Assembly (NCBI GenBank): GCA_944990035.1
Contig: CALYLX010000140.1
Location: 1 to 64,000, forward strand
Length of the DNA stretch: 64,000 bases
Direction: 5' to 3'
DNA from: Clitopilus passeckerianus
Taxonomy: Eukaryota > Basidiomycota > Agaricomycetes > Agaricales > Entolomataceae
Below are positions 1-11,378 of this stretch, one piece after another. The notes under the pieces are model-generated. The model was not told where the DNA came from, searched no databases, and saw only the letters and a program-made list of their open reading frames with translations. Positions within the stretch are counted from its first letter, which is position 1. Each line of letters begins with the position of its first letter. Position numbers and translations under genes: made by a program.

Positions 1-1330
1 CATGCTACGATCATCTGCAGAGATGTGAAGAGGTTTGAGGCACATAAGACGAGGAGTGTTGAGGCATTGGGCCGATTCATTCGATCTGTAGACACCTTTC
101 TTCTCCCGGCGCTTCCTTATCAGCTATTCATTATAGGATACCTCACCTGAGTAATACTATACCCGCCTAATTATATCCGTAGTGACATTTTGATATGCCA
201 GGACCATACCCTTCTACCACTGGGAGCACGTTCATTACCACTGCCCCTACGTCTCACTGGCTGGAAGTCAAAAAAGATTAGCCGTTCTTGTAAGAGACGT
301 TGAGTACGGCCGAATGCACTAATGATGCAAATTGTTCGTACTTATGTGAAGACTACTTCTAGATAGTTCTTGTAGTTTTTTCGAGCTTGTGTTTGTGTGG
401 AAATCTGAAAACTTGCAGAATCGGAGTTCGGACATATCGTGACAGTGATTCATCGTTCCTTCAAACATCATACTCGTTGAAATGCCTGAGATATAGTAGT
501 TGTATATCGAAAGACTAATATATCTTTTGCATATAACATCCAAGCCAGAAGCTCAACGGCGCAGTGGACGCGCACAAATCAACACTTACATCACGAATAA
601 GGACTGCCACGGTTGGCCGCTAACCGGGAATTAACCGCGATCCGCCGTAAAATCACGGTTTCGGTTGCCAACCGTATCCGTTTGGCAAATAACCAGGCTA
701 AACCGTGGTTTCTGTACGCTTACTACAACAGGTAGTCTCTACAACTTCCCTCAGTCCATGTCGCAGGAAGTCATCCCCAACCCCCAGAGATGTTTCTAGT
801 TTGAGTTCGGTATGACTGCGTCAACCGGAACGTTTCAATCACTGAAAACATACACTTGACATCAAAAAGTTTGAAACACTCGATTGATCCTTGAGGCTCT
901 ACACGAAAATATCACCTTGTCCCCCAAGGTCACTCCAAATACCATAATCGTGGCTGTGTATGTCGTTACATTACTCTTGTTTACCAAAAGCTCCGGCTGA
1001 GATTGAAACTCACTTTCCCGAATTCACGATAGTACGAGCTGTCGACTGTTGTCGATTTCATGTAAATTTCAAAATTTCTAGGTTTCTTATTGTGTGGCCG
1101 CAACGCTCGCCACGCTGTACTGGATATTGAAGCTTGATCTTTCAAACTTGCAGTGACTATTTCACATAGGAAAATCAATCCGCCATCCCCTCTGTCTGCC
1201 TGGCTTCAATCCGTTATACGTGAACAGATCTGCACCACCTCCGAGCCTCTGTATTCCTGTCCACACGCAACTCTACCATGCTTTTTCAGTTGAGCACTCC
1301 CGAGCGCTGTCATTAATCATCATGCTTTAG
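1..1330. other. Intergenic, no convincing gene
   Basis: I see no conserved protein motif or sustained reading frame on either strand. The stretch holds the AACCG/CGGTT-rich inverted-repeat patch at 607-708. Otherwise it looks like ordinary AT-balanced spacer. The 5' exons of the partial gene starting at 1331 may lie here but could not be placed. Confidence 0.5.
607..708. repeat. AACCG/CGGTT-rich inverted-repeat patch
   Basis: CCACGGTT at 607-614 is the exact reverse complement of AACCGTGG at 701-708. Between them are further CGGTT/AACCG words, including a CGGTT-GCC-AACCG hairpin at 662-674, and GGTTGGC (611-617) can pair with GCCAACC (667-673). It could be a small non-autonomous element or a composite of short inverted repeats. 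No target-site duplication was found, so its origin is open. Confidence 0.4.
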
Positions 1331-1719
1331 AAGGCCACGCATTCGAGGAGACAGATGACTCGGGAGGTGAACATTCATGCTGTCCACCACTTTGTCCGAT
1401 ACTCCATATGGGAAAGGTCAGTCATTCACAAACCTTGCACTCTCGGTATGATATCTAACAACTTCACTGTTCCCAGGATAAAGATGGTGCATACAGTTTC
1501 AAAAAGAAGGCTTCAATCGTGGAGGCACCATCTGTCAGTTGTTTACAAACCCTGTGCTTCTAGGATGATGTCTAACGACTCCATGGTTCCCAGCTTGTAG
1601 ATCGCCAACGTTTGTATCGTGATATGCTGGAGCGACTAGAGTGGCAGGACAAGCGCACCCCTGGCAAGCACAACCCGATGATTGCAGTCCTGAAGCAAAA
1701 GCTAGCGGATACAGCCTAG
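1331..1719 (+). CDS. Hypothetical protein, 3' part; two look-alike introns
   Basis: Three joined exons give a continuous frame. The first is open from about 1333 to 1416, the second (1477-1533) encodes exactly 19 codons starting DKDGAYSF, and the third runs from LVDRQRLYRDML to ...KLADTA and a TAG at 1717-1719. Both introns (1417-1476 and 1534-1593) are 60 nt, begin GTCAG, end CCCAG and lie in phase 0. No start codon could be placed; AG at 1329-1330 could be an acceptor, so upstream exons are missing or lost. The charged C-terminus matches no family I recognise. It may be a gene fragment, but the clean splice structure argues that it was recently functional. Confidence 0.45.
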
Positions 1720-2087
1720 GTCGCCATGTGCTCATGTCATGATCGCTCACAAGTTCATCGCTTGAGGGATGTTCCACTGTGTTGTGAAGGACCTAATTCT
1801 ATGAGTGTTGTTCTTTATACTCCATCCTATGCCAATTTCTTCCTGTCTTGATCAGAATCTCAACGCCTTTAGTGTACAATCATGTGCTGACTACAGTGCG
1901 CATGTTTCAATCGAAATCGTCTTGACTCTCACTGGCATGCCTTCATCTGGAGAATCCGAAAAATCTGACAATCACTTTTGAGCGGTTATGATTCGGATGA
2001 TTGGTATGATAAGGAACTCAAAATGCTGGTTGAATTCGGGAAACTGCTGGCCAAGATTCAACTGGTAACCTGGTTGCATTGTCTAGG
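1720..2087. other. Intergenic spacer
   Basis: No gene seen. From about 2038 the sequence begins to match the 61.76 kb region, which marks the left edge of the duplicated segment. Confidence 0.5.
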
Positions 2088-2135
2088 GGTTCGAACCAGC
2101 ACCACCACTGCTCGACGCACGATGCCATTGTCCTT
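2088..2135 (-). other. tRNA-like Pol III A/B boxes, copy 1 (degenerate)
   Basis: On the minus strand an A-box-like AAGGACAATGG (complement of 2125-2135) matches the consensus TRGCNNARYGG at 9 of 11 positions. It is followed 27 nt later by a perfect B-box core GGTTCGAACC (2088-2097). Spacing and order are those of an internal Pol III promoter. No cloverleaf can be folded here. The same arrangement occurs at 61806-61854 upstream of the paralogous locus. Confidence 0.4.
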
Positions 2136-2236
2136 AATTTCTTGACTTGGTATAACGGCTTCGACTCGACTCTTGTGGTATTGGATTGTTTGTCTGTTTG
2201 TTTTATTTCCTCTGTTTTGGTCTTGACGACTTGAGT

Positions 2237-2242
2237 TATAAA
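2237..2242 (+). promoter_or_regulatory. TATA box of decayed gene copy 1
   Basis: TATAAA lies in GAGTTATAAACCCCCC about 130 bp before the ATG at 2373. The surrounding block, including the upstream string TTGGATTGTTTGTCTGTTTG, is almost identical to the promoter of the copy at 61958, so the upstream region was duplicated with the gene. Confidence 0.5.
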
Positions 2243-2372
2243 CCCCCCGCTCGCACGTTTCAACTCCTTCAAGTTATCTTCAAAACGATCCGCCCTTGGA
2301 TACCTCCCACCACGTTCTCTTCTTTCTCGATAACCAACGCCTTTCGTTCATCCCGTTCCAAAACACAAACCA

Positions 2373-3550
2373 ATGTCTCCGATCTTTCCAAAATGGGCGT
2401 TATACCCACCTGCGGGCAATATTCGACTCCCATCCTCTATTGAGGATTTTCTGTATATTTCAAGCGAAGATCTACAACACGGACCCGAATCGCGGCTTGC
2501 GGCTACCTTTGGACGCCGTATTTGGGACCTGACGGTGACCGAATTTCTGCACAAGTACTTCTCGGAGACTAAATCCCTCGGTTGAACGTATGCAAACATC
2601 TCGGCCTATATGACCTGTAGCTTATTACATCTTTAGACGGCCCATACGAGGTTAACTTCCCAGGCAGCCATCACTTGGATTATTACTTCTACGCTCCCCC
2701 ATGCCCGATACCTCGACTGAGATTGGGCCATCTTTTATGCTCGCGAGCTCTACTATGACCCCGGAGAGTTCGCTGGTATTGTATACGTTACCCTCAGGCG
2801 GATGGTAGTGTCAATGGAACCACAGTGAGAAGAATAGCTCTGTATTTTATCTGCCTCGAGTCTGACGTTGGCCTCCACAAGCTTCACCCTCCCTTCGGTG
2901 AACCCTAACCTTGGAAAGCGAATTTTAGCGATGCTGCAGCATGGAACCCCGGAAAATCTAGCCACCACTGAGCCCCACATCTACATCAGGCTTGCCGTCG
3001 ATGCAGCTTCACTCGTGACGACTCCCCTGACAACGCAGACATCGCCGATGCCCTCAAGCCGGAAGTAGATCCTCTGCAACGCACGGCCCTATTCTCCCTT
3101 GAATCGCTCAATAAGGTCCCAACCCTGCCAACAACGTCATTGACAATAGTCACAGTGGTCTATAGCGCAAACATCACGGAGGCGGCGTTCAATTATAACG
3201 AGTGGTTTGGGAGTTCCATCCTCAAGATACTTATGGCGGAGACTCTGGACACCGTCTCTAGCTGGCTCCCTGCCAAGTCAAAGAATGTATGTCCCGTGAA
3301 AACCAGCCCACTTGCGACGGTTCTTACTAGATCTGGCAGCATCTAATAAGTGTCCTAGCATCCAATGTTACACTTGCATGCATACTTAAGGCCTGTGGTC
3401 ATGACCTCAGGAAGGATGAAATCCAGGCCCGGTGGAGAGGAGTGCTGCCCATCTTCGAGTGCTGTTGTCCATCGCCTATCAACTATGTCCGCAATTTGCA
3501 AAGTTGTGGATTCAAGCTGTTTTCGATCCCCTTATTCTAGATATCCTTCG
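2373..3550 (+). pseudogene. Decayed lineage-specific gene, copy 1
   Basis: The first exon (2373-2585) reads MSPIFPKWALYPPAG... and contains an SSIEDFL motif. Later pieces in different frames include ARELYYDPGEF (about 2745), TLPSVNPNLGKRI (about 2890) and NEWFGSSILK (about 3200). Each has a counterpart in the 62.1-63.3 kb copy, so the pieces come from one ancestral gene. The frames cannot be joined by plausible GT-AG introns throughout, which suggests decay. No known domain is recognised. A spliced functional gene with unusual introns is possible but less likely. Confidence 0.5.
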
Positions 3551-3969
3551 TAATTGTGACGATGGTGATATGCCCGTGTAGTTACATATTCTACAACTAT
3601 CAAAATCAGAACAACCTCCTATCACACGTCATTAGTTGGTACCACCTCCTTCAATTAGTTGAGAAGGCTTCGAGGTCACCGTTCGGTTTGAGCCTGACCT
3701 CGCGCAATGTTTCGTTAGAAAGCGGCAAACGAAATCATGGCATTAGATGATATCCAAGTATTAGTAGGGTCATAAACAACAGGGGGGGGGGGGGGGGGGC
3801 AATACTACTACTATTCTACTAAATCGACCATAAATCATAGAAACACGTTGAAGGAGAGGTGATAAAAGTCTAGCTGAAATGTTGAAGCGACAGTCGGGGG
3901 AAGTGTGTGATTATAACCGAGAGGGTAAGGGTAGAAAGATGATATAACGGTCAAAGATAGAGAGGGTGC
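3551..3969. other. Spacer with an 18-nt G homopolymer
   Basis: No gene seen. A run of 18 G residues occupies 3782-3799 and is followed by an ACT/CTA-rich stretch. Downstream is the 3' flank of the DnaJ-X gene. Confidence 0.6.
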
Positions 3970-6166
3970 CTATACAGTTGCAGCTGGAGCGGGTTCCTTT
4001 TCTTTCTCAGTGGGAGTGGCATCCACCGCCGCACCAGGTGTAGCGCTAGTACTTGGAGTCGTGGTGGGATGTTCCTTCTCGTACTGCTCTCTTGCGGCCT
4101 TCAGCATCTGGTCGCGTTTGGCCCTAGCCTCCTTCGATTGCTTTGACTTTGGTGTCGCCGCCTCTGCTACCATCCTGGAGTAGAAAAAAGGCGTGTCAAA
4201 AACGGAGTGATGGTTAAGAACGTGCTGAATAGACTGACCTTTCAAGTTCCCTACGTTCCTCATCGGACTCGTCGGGTATGGTAGCTTTGAAGATGGCTCC
4301 GGCAAGGAGAAGGGCCTTTGCGCGGTTTACCAAGACCTGCTCCGACTGTCCAGGCTCCTTGAGGACATTGTCCACGACCTAGACGAATATTTATCAGCAC
4401 CAACACCTCACGACATCACAGGCGGATTGAGAATGCCTACCTCACGCAAGACCTGGATGACTTCCAACCTGGCGCCACGCCATGAAGCTAGCATGATTTT
4501 GCCGGTTACATCCATCTCCAGCGCTCTGAGCTCGTCTTCGGCGACTTCGCCTTTGGCTTGGAGTTTTTCCATTTCCAACATCACGTCACGTACGCTTAGG
4601 CTATATGCGCATATAGTCAGCATAATTGAGTACTTTGGAAAGGAGAAGTACATACGCAGATCCGATGACACCCCAGACGTCCTTTGCGAGCGTGCCTTTC
4701 TCCTTTAGACGGGAGAAGAAACCAGGGCTGCATGTTTCGTGAGCTCAAATGGGGGTCGGATAAGACGGCCAGGACGTACATTCCCAAAAACTTCTTCGAC
4801 TTCAAGTGCGAAGTTGCTTTCATCATATACACATTCCCAATCGTATGCAGCAGCTAACAGGAACCCGAAATCAGCAACATTACAACAGAAAACAGCGCCA
4901 TTGAAACATACCTCAACACCAAAACTCTCCAACTTCAAATCCTCCGCCTCCCTCTTCATCATCGCCTCAAACCTCTGCGTCTCAGGATCATCCTTATCCC
5001 CAGGCTTCTTCGCATCCACGAACGGCCTCAACCTCTCAATACACTTATCAGTCAACATCTTCACCCTCGCCTCCATTACCTTCCTCCTCTCCTTCTCCTG
5101 CTCCCTGAGCTTCTCCTTCTGCTCAGCACTGATCTTTGCGCGCCGTCTTCGCTCCCTCTCTTTCTCGGAAACGGAGGGTGAAGGTGAGAGGTTGGACTGT
5201 TCACCTTCGCCGTGCGGCACTAGGGAGTTGGAGGTAGTACGGGGTGGGAGATCCGGCTTAGTTGGGTCAACGGGGGTAGCCGCTGAAGCGGGTTCTGCGG
5301 TATGGCTGGAGGGAGGCGGTGGAGAGCCTGTAGGAGCGGGAGATGCTGCGCTGGAAACGGTGGGTGTAGCTGGCTTGGATGCCACCTGCTCGCCGTTCAG
5401 TTCCTTCTCGATAGCTTCTTTCTCTTCCTCCGTCATCATGGTGGTGGCGACATTGGTCATATCTTTCATGATGGAAATTTCGCCGATCTGGATATTGTGG
5501 TAGTAAGCTCAGCGATTTGAGGTCTGGTTAGGAGAAGGGATGGACGGACATAGTCATTGAACCTTTCCCCTCCGAAAACGTTGGCGAAGAAGCCTGCTGC
5601 ATCCTCCATATTGACGCCACCTTCCTTGTCCACCTAGATGGTAAAGCTGCTAAGCCACTGGTAAAATCCGGCAAAATGGGTACTACTTACCATAGTCTTT
5701 CCATTCTTGTCATACACGGTCCTCAGATTCTGTCCATCCAAAAAATATGATCAGAAACGTAGCTTGCAAAGATCGAATATTAGGAGGGATGACGTACAGG
5801 ATCCGAAAGGACCTGGTATGCTTTACTGCGGATTCGTTCAGGGATAGTCCACATCGAAATTCAGAAGAAATATGCACACCTTATTTCCTTGAACTTCTCC
5901 TCGGCATCAGCAGAAGGGTTTTTGTCAGGATGATACTGCCAGCCACACAAAGAGTCAGCATTTTGATATCCCCTCAACCCATTCAGAGCCAATCTGCGGG
6001 GCCTGCATACCTTCATTGCCTGTCTCCTATAGGCCTTCTTTAGTGTATTATCATCCGCATCCACAGTTACACCAAGCTATTCCCAAGAAGCCATCATCAG
6101 TACCATTTAGTGCATAGCCAAATGCCAACCCACCAGATCATAATATTCAGTTTCCACTGGTGCCAT
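3970..6166 (-). CDS. DnaJ-X type J-domain co-chaperone (Caj1/Djp1-like)
   Basis: This is an Hsp40 co-chaperone with an N-terminal J domain and a C-terminal DnaJ-X domain, the layout of yeast Caj1 and Djp1. The start is [11 protein letters not shown] at 6166. The next exons carry [17 protein letters not shown] and the J-domain signature YHPDKNP (about 5930), which would stimulate Hsp70 ATPase. A long Ser/Pro/Thr-rich charged middle region (about 5100-5470) leads into the X domain: [37 protein letters not shown] and [11 protein letters not shown]. The C-terminus is a Lys/Glu-rich tail ending PAPAATV. At least seven short introns break the gene, several inside the J domain. Djp1 acts in peroxisomal and mitochondrial precursor targeting in yeast; which paralogue this is cannot be decided by eye. 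Confidence 0.9.
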
Positions 6167-6777
6167 TTCTCCCTAGCCGTTCTTCGTTTCTCGGTAGCAG
6201 TGGGTAAAAGTCGTAAACGTGTCGCTATAAGAGAGTCACAGACAGCACAGTAGAGCACAGGTCCAAGCAGTGAAAGAAAGTTGTAAAGCTGCGCGTGACG
6301 TTAAGCGACCTAGCCCTTTTGGGGACTGGCTTGGACGGTAGTTTGGCTGGGACTTGGGAGACAAACACAGTGCCGGCCGGATTATGTGACGTACGCCGGG
6401 ATGACTCACGATCGGACGCTTACTGCGCCACTGACATGGACAAGGGAATTTTTGAGTTTGGTGTGACAAAACAAGTGTGTAAGTGTAATTGGACAGCAAG
6501 TAGGTGGATTGTATATAGCTAGAAGTACAACAAGTGACAATGTATACTATGTAGTAGAATGAATAGAGTGGTGAGTGCGCATTGATAGAACGAAGAAAAA
6601 ATTATGATGCCGATCGAGTTCGTGCTGCTGAACCCAGGAAAAAAAGAGTAATGATGCAATGCCGATGATGAAGAGGAAGGAGCCCAACGAATACGTGAAT
6701 AATAAGAATAAAAAGTGTAATATGTAAGTATGTCGCCCACGGAATAATGTGAAATCATGACCAACATCCACTATCAA
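6167..6777. other. Intergenic (promoter of DnaJ gene, 3' flank of next gene)
   Basis: No gene seen. About 6500-6777 is AT-rich, as expected for a 3' untranslated and termination region of the minus-strand gene ending at 6778. The part nearer 6166 would hold the DnaJ promoter, but no clear TATA box is visible. Confidence 0.5.
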
Positions 6778-7729
6778 TCACCTCGACACCTCCTGACCCT
6801 CCCCAACCGACGTCGAAAACCTAACAGCCTTCTTCATAGGAGGAGGCCCAAGTGCATCCGTGCTCCCGCGGGGCGAGCCCATCATCGACGACGGTGCGGA
6901 TGCATTCCTATTTTTTGGCATAAACAACTTTGACATGTGAAATTTTATGACCGACACCGAGAGCTGGCTTTGGCCTGATGTGGCACTCGCCGCAGTTTCT
7001 GAACTGGAGGACCGCGATGGGGGAGAGATAATGCCGTGAGCGTGGGGATGGTGATGGCTGTGAGATCCGACCGTGGAGGAGGATGCTGAGGCGGGGCCGG
7101 GGGATATGGTGGGCTGTTTCATGGAAGAACGTGATGGGGGTGGGGGGAGCGCTCGCGAGGAGGTAGATGAACGGGCATAGGGGCTGCCGTGACCCCGGTG
7201 CTGGTGTATTGACCCGGGTGCAGAGTTGTTGTGTCGTGAGGATGGTGTGAAATTGAGCGCTCGTAGATGGGGTGTCCGTGAGGTGTGAAGGCCCATAGCT
7301 ATCTGTTCTATTGTTGGACGTGACATTGAGGAATCGTGATCGCGGTGCGTGGGTAAGGGTGAGCTTCGTTCTGCTGCTGTGGAGATAATGCCAGAGTCCC
7401 GTGTTTTCTGTAAAGAGATTGAGTTAAGCGAGTGAAAGCTTCCGAGATTTCAACCGCCTCACCTTCCCCAAAGCTTTCCTTTTGGGTGTGCCAACCAGTG
7501 TTTTCCTGAAGTTGGACATCACCTTCGTCCCTAGTTTGGAGTCACTGCTCGACTGTGAAACCTCAATAGGCTCCCAATGTCTTGAAGGCGACACATAGTA
7601 AACGTTCTTATCGCGTCTTGAGGTGTTCACATTCGGTGTGTTCGTTGCCGACGCCGTCCTTCGGTGTTTTGGTTTCGCGTTATACGATGAAACGAGCGAC
7701 CCGCCCGTCTCATTCAATATCGCAGGCAT
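6778..7729 (-). CDS. Serine-rich protein with a putative PP1-docking motif
   Basis: Two exons (7463-7729 and 6778-7407) joined by a 55-nt phase-0 intron give a 298-residue protein. It begins MPAILNETGGSLVSSYN and ends STSVGEGQEVSR. Composition is strongly Ser/Pro/His rich with no globular domain, so it is probably disordered. Near the C-terminus is KKAVRFST, which fits the RVxF-type motif that docks substrates and regulators on protein phosphatase 1. A basic segment TPKRKALGK lies at the exon junction. I do not recognise the family, and the PP1 link is inference from one short motif. Start and splice sites are self-consistent. Confidence 0.7.
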
Positions 7730-8854
7730 TTTATCAACAGAGTCTCGGTGGAGTGGAGTTCAAGGTGGTTTCGGTTTTGATTTGGTCGTTGGTCTCCCGA
7801 AATAATGGCCTAGGCTCTCCAGAGTCGTGAGTGCGCCTAATAAGAGCGGAAAGCAGGAGGAGATGGTGGTGGGAGGATGGCAAGAGTACGGCCGCCGGGA
7901 GTTTTGTTGGGGAGGACTCGATATATCTCCGCGCTTAAACTGGTTCGTGCCACGTTATATGAACCACCGGCAGGCGCTGCCTAGGAAGTGGCTGTGTCGC
8001 TTCGGTTTTGTCAGCGCTCGTCTGTCAGCGGTGACGAGTCAGGGTCACCGTCAGCTTCGGCTGATCCGTTCTTTGCTTTGAACTTGCAGTCAGCATTGGT
8101 TGTAGTCTAGATAGAGCAAGGATTGCAAGCAATTGAAAGAACGGAGGGAGGTACATGGCGGCTGTCAGTTCATTGAACAATTCGTTGGGGACACGCGAGC
8201 CACAGCTTCTAGCCCGATTACTCGTCACTCCGACTCCCCGATATGTCACTTCGACACACCAAATGCACTAACATCCCTGCAGACCATACTCGAACGGAAT
8301 CTTGTCGAGTGAATTATGGCGTAGGATTGCATTGATAGCCCACATTGTAGCCCATGCATTGTATGTCACTTCTCTTCAGCATCTGAACAATGATCCACTT
8401 CAAGTTCTCGGAAACCTTATCTTCAATGCGGCCACACCCAGCATTTTTACCCTGGGGACCATCGACCAACATTCAACTCCTTTACCTCACAGATCGAGCT
8501 GTGAAACGTTACTCATCGCTATCGTCAGGACCGGAAACAAAGCACCGTCATAGCCTCCGTCAGGGATCGCCTCGAGTCTGCCTCGTGGCATAACTAACCC
8601 TTTGTTCAAGGGGCCGGAAGGGTCTTTCAGAAGAATGACTTCATCCGCCAGACCCTTTTGTAGGCACCTCTTCATTTCGCTCGGTATGGATACACGTTAT
8701 CTTAAATGAATCTTCGGGAGGGATTACTGATTTAGAGTACAATTACCGTACGCTCGGCATCCACCATATCCCGAAGCTTATGATAATATGATTCTCTCCC
8801 AGCGGTGGAAGAGAGGGCTTTCCAATAGATGAACCCAACATACGTATATCTCAA
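7730..8854. other. Intergenic, 1.1 kb
   Basis: Short open frames occur on both strands around 8300-8680 but show no motif, no shared splice logic and no similarity that I recognise. The part adjoining 7730 presumably holds the promoter of the serine-rich gene. Confidence 0.45.
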
Positions 8855-10988
8855 CTACACCCGCGTGTACACAGTCTGCCTTCCACGCTTCTCTTCCTCA
8901 AATGCATCCTTGACCTTTAAACGAAGTGAGTGCGTGCCCGTCACCGTCAGTGTATATAAAGAGCAAAAACGCTGATCCTCGACTGACCTGTTTCAAGAAC
9001 CTCGCATCTGCTAGAACCCGGAATCCCGTCAATGCTAGGCCCTTTGTTACTTTCATCGTTGCTTCGTGAGCTTCTTGGGACTTGGCGGATCGAGTGAAGC
9101 CGATGGTGTGGTTGCCGCCGTTTGGTTCTGTGGGGATGGCGAACCCTGGGTGGAGGGATGGGAGTTCTAGATAAACCAAATGTTAAGCTAGTGGAACATG
9201 GGAAAGGAGTTGTGGACGAACCGTAGCAAACATTGCCCTGTTGGAGTATGCGTGAGATAAATCTACCATGGAAGGGGTGTGTAGGACTCACAAAATCCGT
9301 GGAAGCACCAGTGAGTTCGCCTGAGCTTATTCCCATGTCGTACCGAGAAGTAGCGTTGGCGGAAAACTCTTCAGCTGCATGAAAGCATCCCAGCAAAGCA
9401 ATCAGTTTCGGGACGCTCTTTCGAATTGAAGTACACCCACCAAGTACTCTGTTCTGTCTCAAATCAAAGTACATGGATGCCCTGGTAATCTTAATTTTAC
9501 ATCCAGTTGCAGAAGCGGCAGCTCTAGGGATCGTAATGGTGAGCATCGCTTTCATTTATTGGGAAGTTGATCACTGTCAGACTTACTCAAAACATCCCTT
9601 GACGCGCTCGTACGTATCCTTCACCTCTGCCATTACCGGTGCCCGGATTATGTAGTGCAACTTGGCGTAGTCCGGAATCACTAACACTTACAATCAGCAG
9701 TGTTTCAAACTTGAAGACACTGGAAGAGAGTATGCGCACCGTTTGCAGCCCAGTTCCTACCCTCTATGATGCCGTGAACCCGGAAACTGGGTTTGAATTG
9801 CTGGCGTAGGACGGAGATGGCGGAATATGCGATTACGGCTGCGTCGAGGGCGTTCTTGCCTTCCCTTTACGAAGGGTTCAGGGAAGGAAAGTTGGTATTG
9901 TGGTGGTGAAGACATACCATGGAGCTGCGCCTGCGTGGGCTCTATGTTCATGATGTTGGTGAGCATAGAACTAATAGAGTGGAAGAGAAACGAACGTACG
10001 ATTTACCAAAATATTCCACATCCACAGAAATCATCGCGTTCGAACCAATGATCGCTGCAGAGTTATCCGGGCCAGGCATCGGATGGGACCTTCCAAGCAT
10101 CCATTAACACCTCATCCAACGAATTCAAGACCGAAAAACCCTCACATCAAACAAACATCCATATCCTTATACGCATCCCTCTTCAACAAAATCGCCTTCC
10201 CTCCTCCCCCTCCTCCGCCGGCGTACCTAGCAGAACGACCTTCCCAGCCACCCCATGTTTCTCCAAAGCATGTCGTACGGCAATAGCGATGCCGACGCCG
10301 CAGATGGCGATGAGGTTATGCCCGCAGCCGTGTCCTATTCCGGGGAGGGCGTCCATTTCGGAGTTTAGGCCCAGGACAGGGATGGGAGCTTGTGAGGAGG
10401 CCTGAGGCAAGGTAGAGGCAGCAGGGGAGGTGTATTCGGCGCGCCAAGCGGTGGAGAGGGAGGCGTAGTGCCGGGTTACAGTGAAGTTGTGGGATTCCAT
10501 GAAGGCCGTAAGGGTGTCGTGGGCATAACTAACAAGAGGATTAGCTGAATGAAAATGAACACCGAGGGGAGAGGGAAGAGAGGCTTACTGTTCGTCAAAG
10601 GCTAGCTCTGGGTGAGAGTGGATCTTGAGGCTGAGCTCTCGTAGGTCAGCGTCCAGCTCGTCGAGTTTTAATTCGACGGTGCGGATTACTTCTGGACTGA
10701 GAGCAGGGAACTTTTCTTGGATAGTAGTTGGAGAGGAGGAAGCAGTGTAGGGTGGGAGAGCTTCTGTATGTGGGATAGACCATTCTCCATGGCAACAAGA
10801 GGGTTCAATGGTCTTGGATATGGCTCATTAGAGTCTGGAGCAGACGTATAGGCAGGAGAACATACCGTTGACTCTGTTGCCTTGGTAGAGTCGCAACTCT
10901 TCCTCTCATTCCTTCGTTTTCGTCCAAACACCCCGCTCAATCTGAACCCAGAGAAACATCCGGCTGTCGTGTAGTTTTGACTTGTCAT
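8855..10988 (-). CDS. M20-family amidohydrolase (PM20D2/aminoacylase-1-like), apparent frameshift
   Basis: This is a zinc-type amidohydrolase of the M20D group (amino acid/dipeptide amide hydrolysis). Motifs in order are [31 protein letters not shown] (metal site), LLGTPAEEG, a dimerisation-domain stretch [28 protein letters not shown], and the C-terminal GGNHTIGFT. The start at 10988 ([11 protein letters not shown]) joins through an intron at about 10810-10863 to a linker before the catalytic domain. Within GTPAEEG, just after the metal-binding glutamates, the frame breaks: a run of five G (plus-strand C5 at 10206-10210) must be six to continue into [12 protein letters not shown]. All downstream exons splice cleanly, ending QTVYTRV at 8855. 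Either a recent null allele or a base-calling error explains this. Confidence 0.8.
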
Positions 10989-11378
10989 GGTAGCTGCTAG
11001 AGCCTGGTGCTTGGCTAGTGTGCAAACAAGCCGCGAAGGAGGGTGAGAAGATGGACGTTCCGTTTGTGCTCAGTCAGATCTGCCGTTGAAATTAGCCTAA
11101 CGTGTTGGAATCATGAACCCGATGTCATCGGCTTCGTTTTGACTGTAAGTGTGGGGAAGAGTAGAGAACTGATAGGGTATATGGGGACCGCCATTGTGGT
11201 GGTTGCGGCCAAGTGCGATTCAGATTGATGGGCGTAGGCGAGGCATACCCAAACGGTAATCGTAGAGATTGAGACTATGTACAACGATGGAAATAATGAC
11301 GAGGGTATAAGTATGGCATAGTAATGAGAGATCCTAAGAGAAACGAATGCAGTTCACAGTCTATACAACTCCAAATAT
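10989..11378. other. Intergenic spacer
   Basis: No gene seen; it contains the promoter of the M20 gene and the 3' flank of the DUF7330-type gene. Confidence 0.5.

Noticed and set aside
3782..3799. Run of 18 G as a functional element
   Set aside because: It is a plain homopolymer in a spacer; length is unreliable and no G-quadruplex pattern with separate tracts is present.
8302..8675. Overlapping ORFs on both strands as a gene
   Set aside because: Neither frame has a motif, splice logic or clear coding bias.
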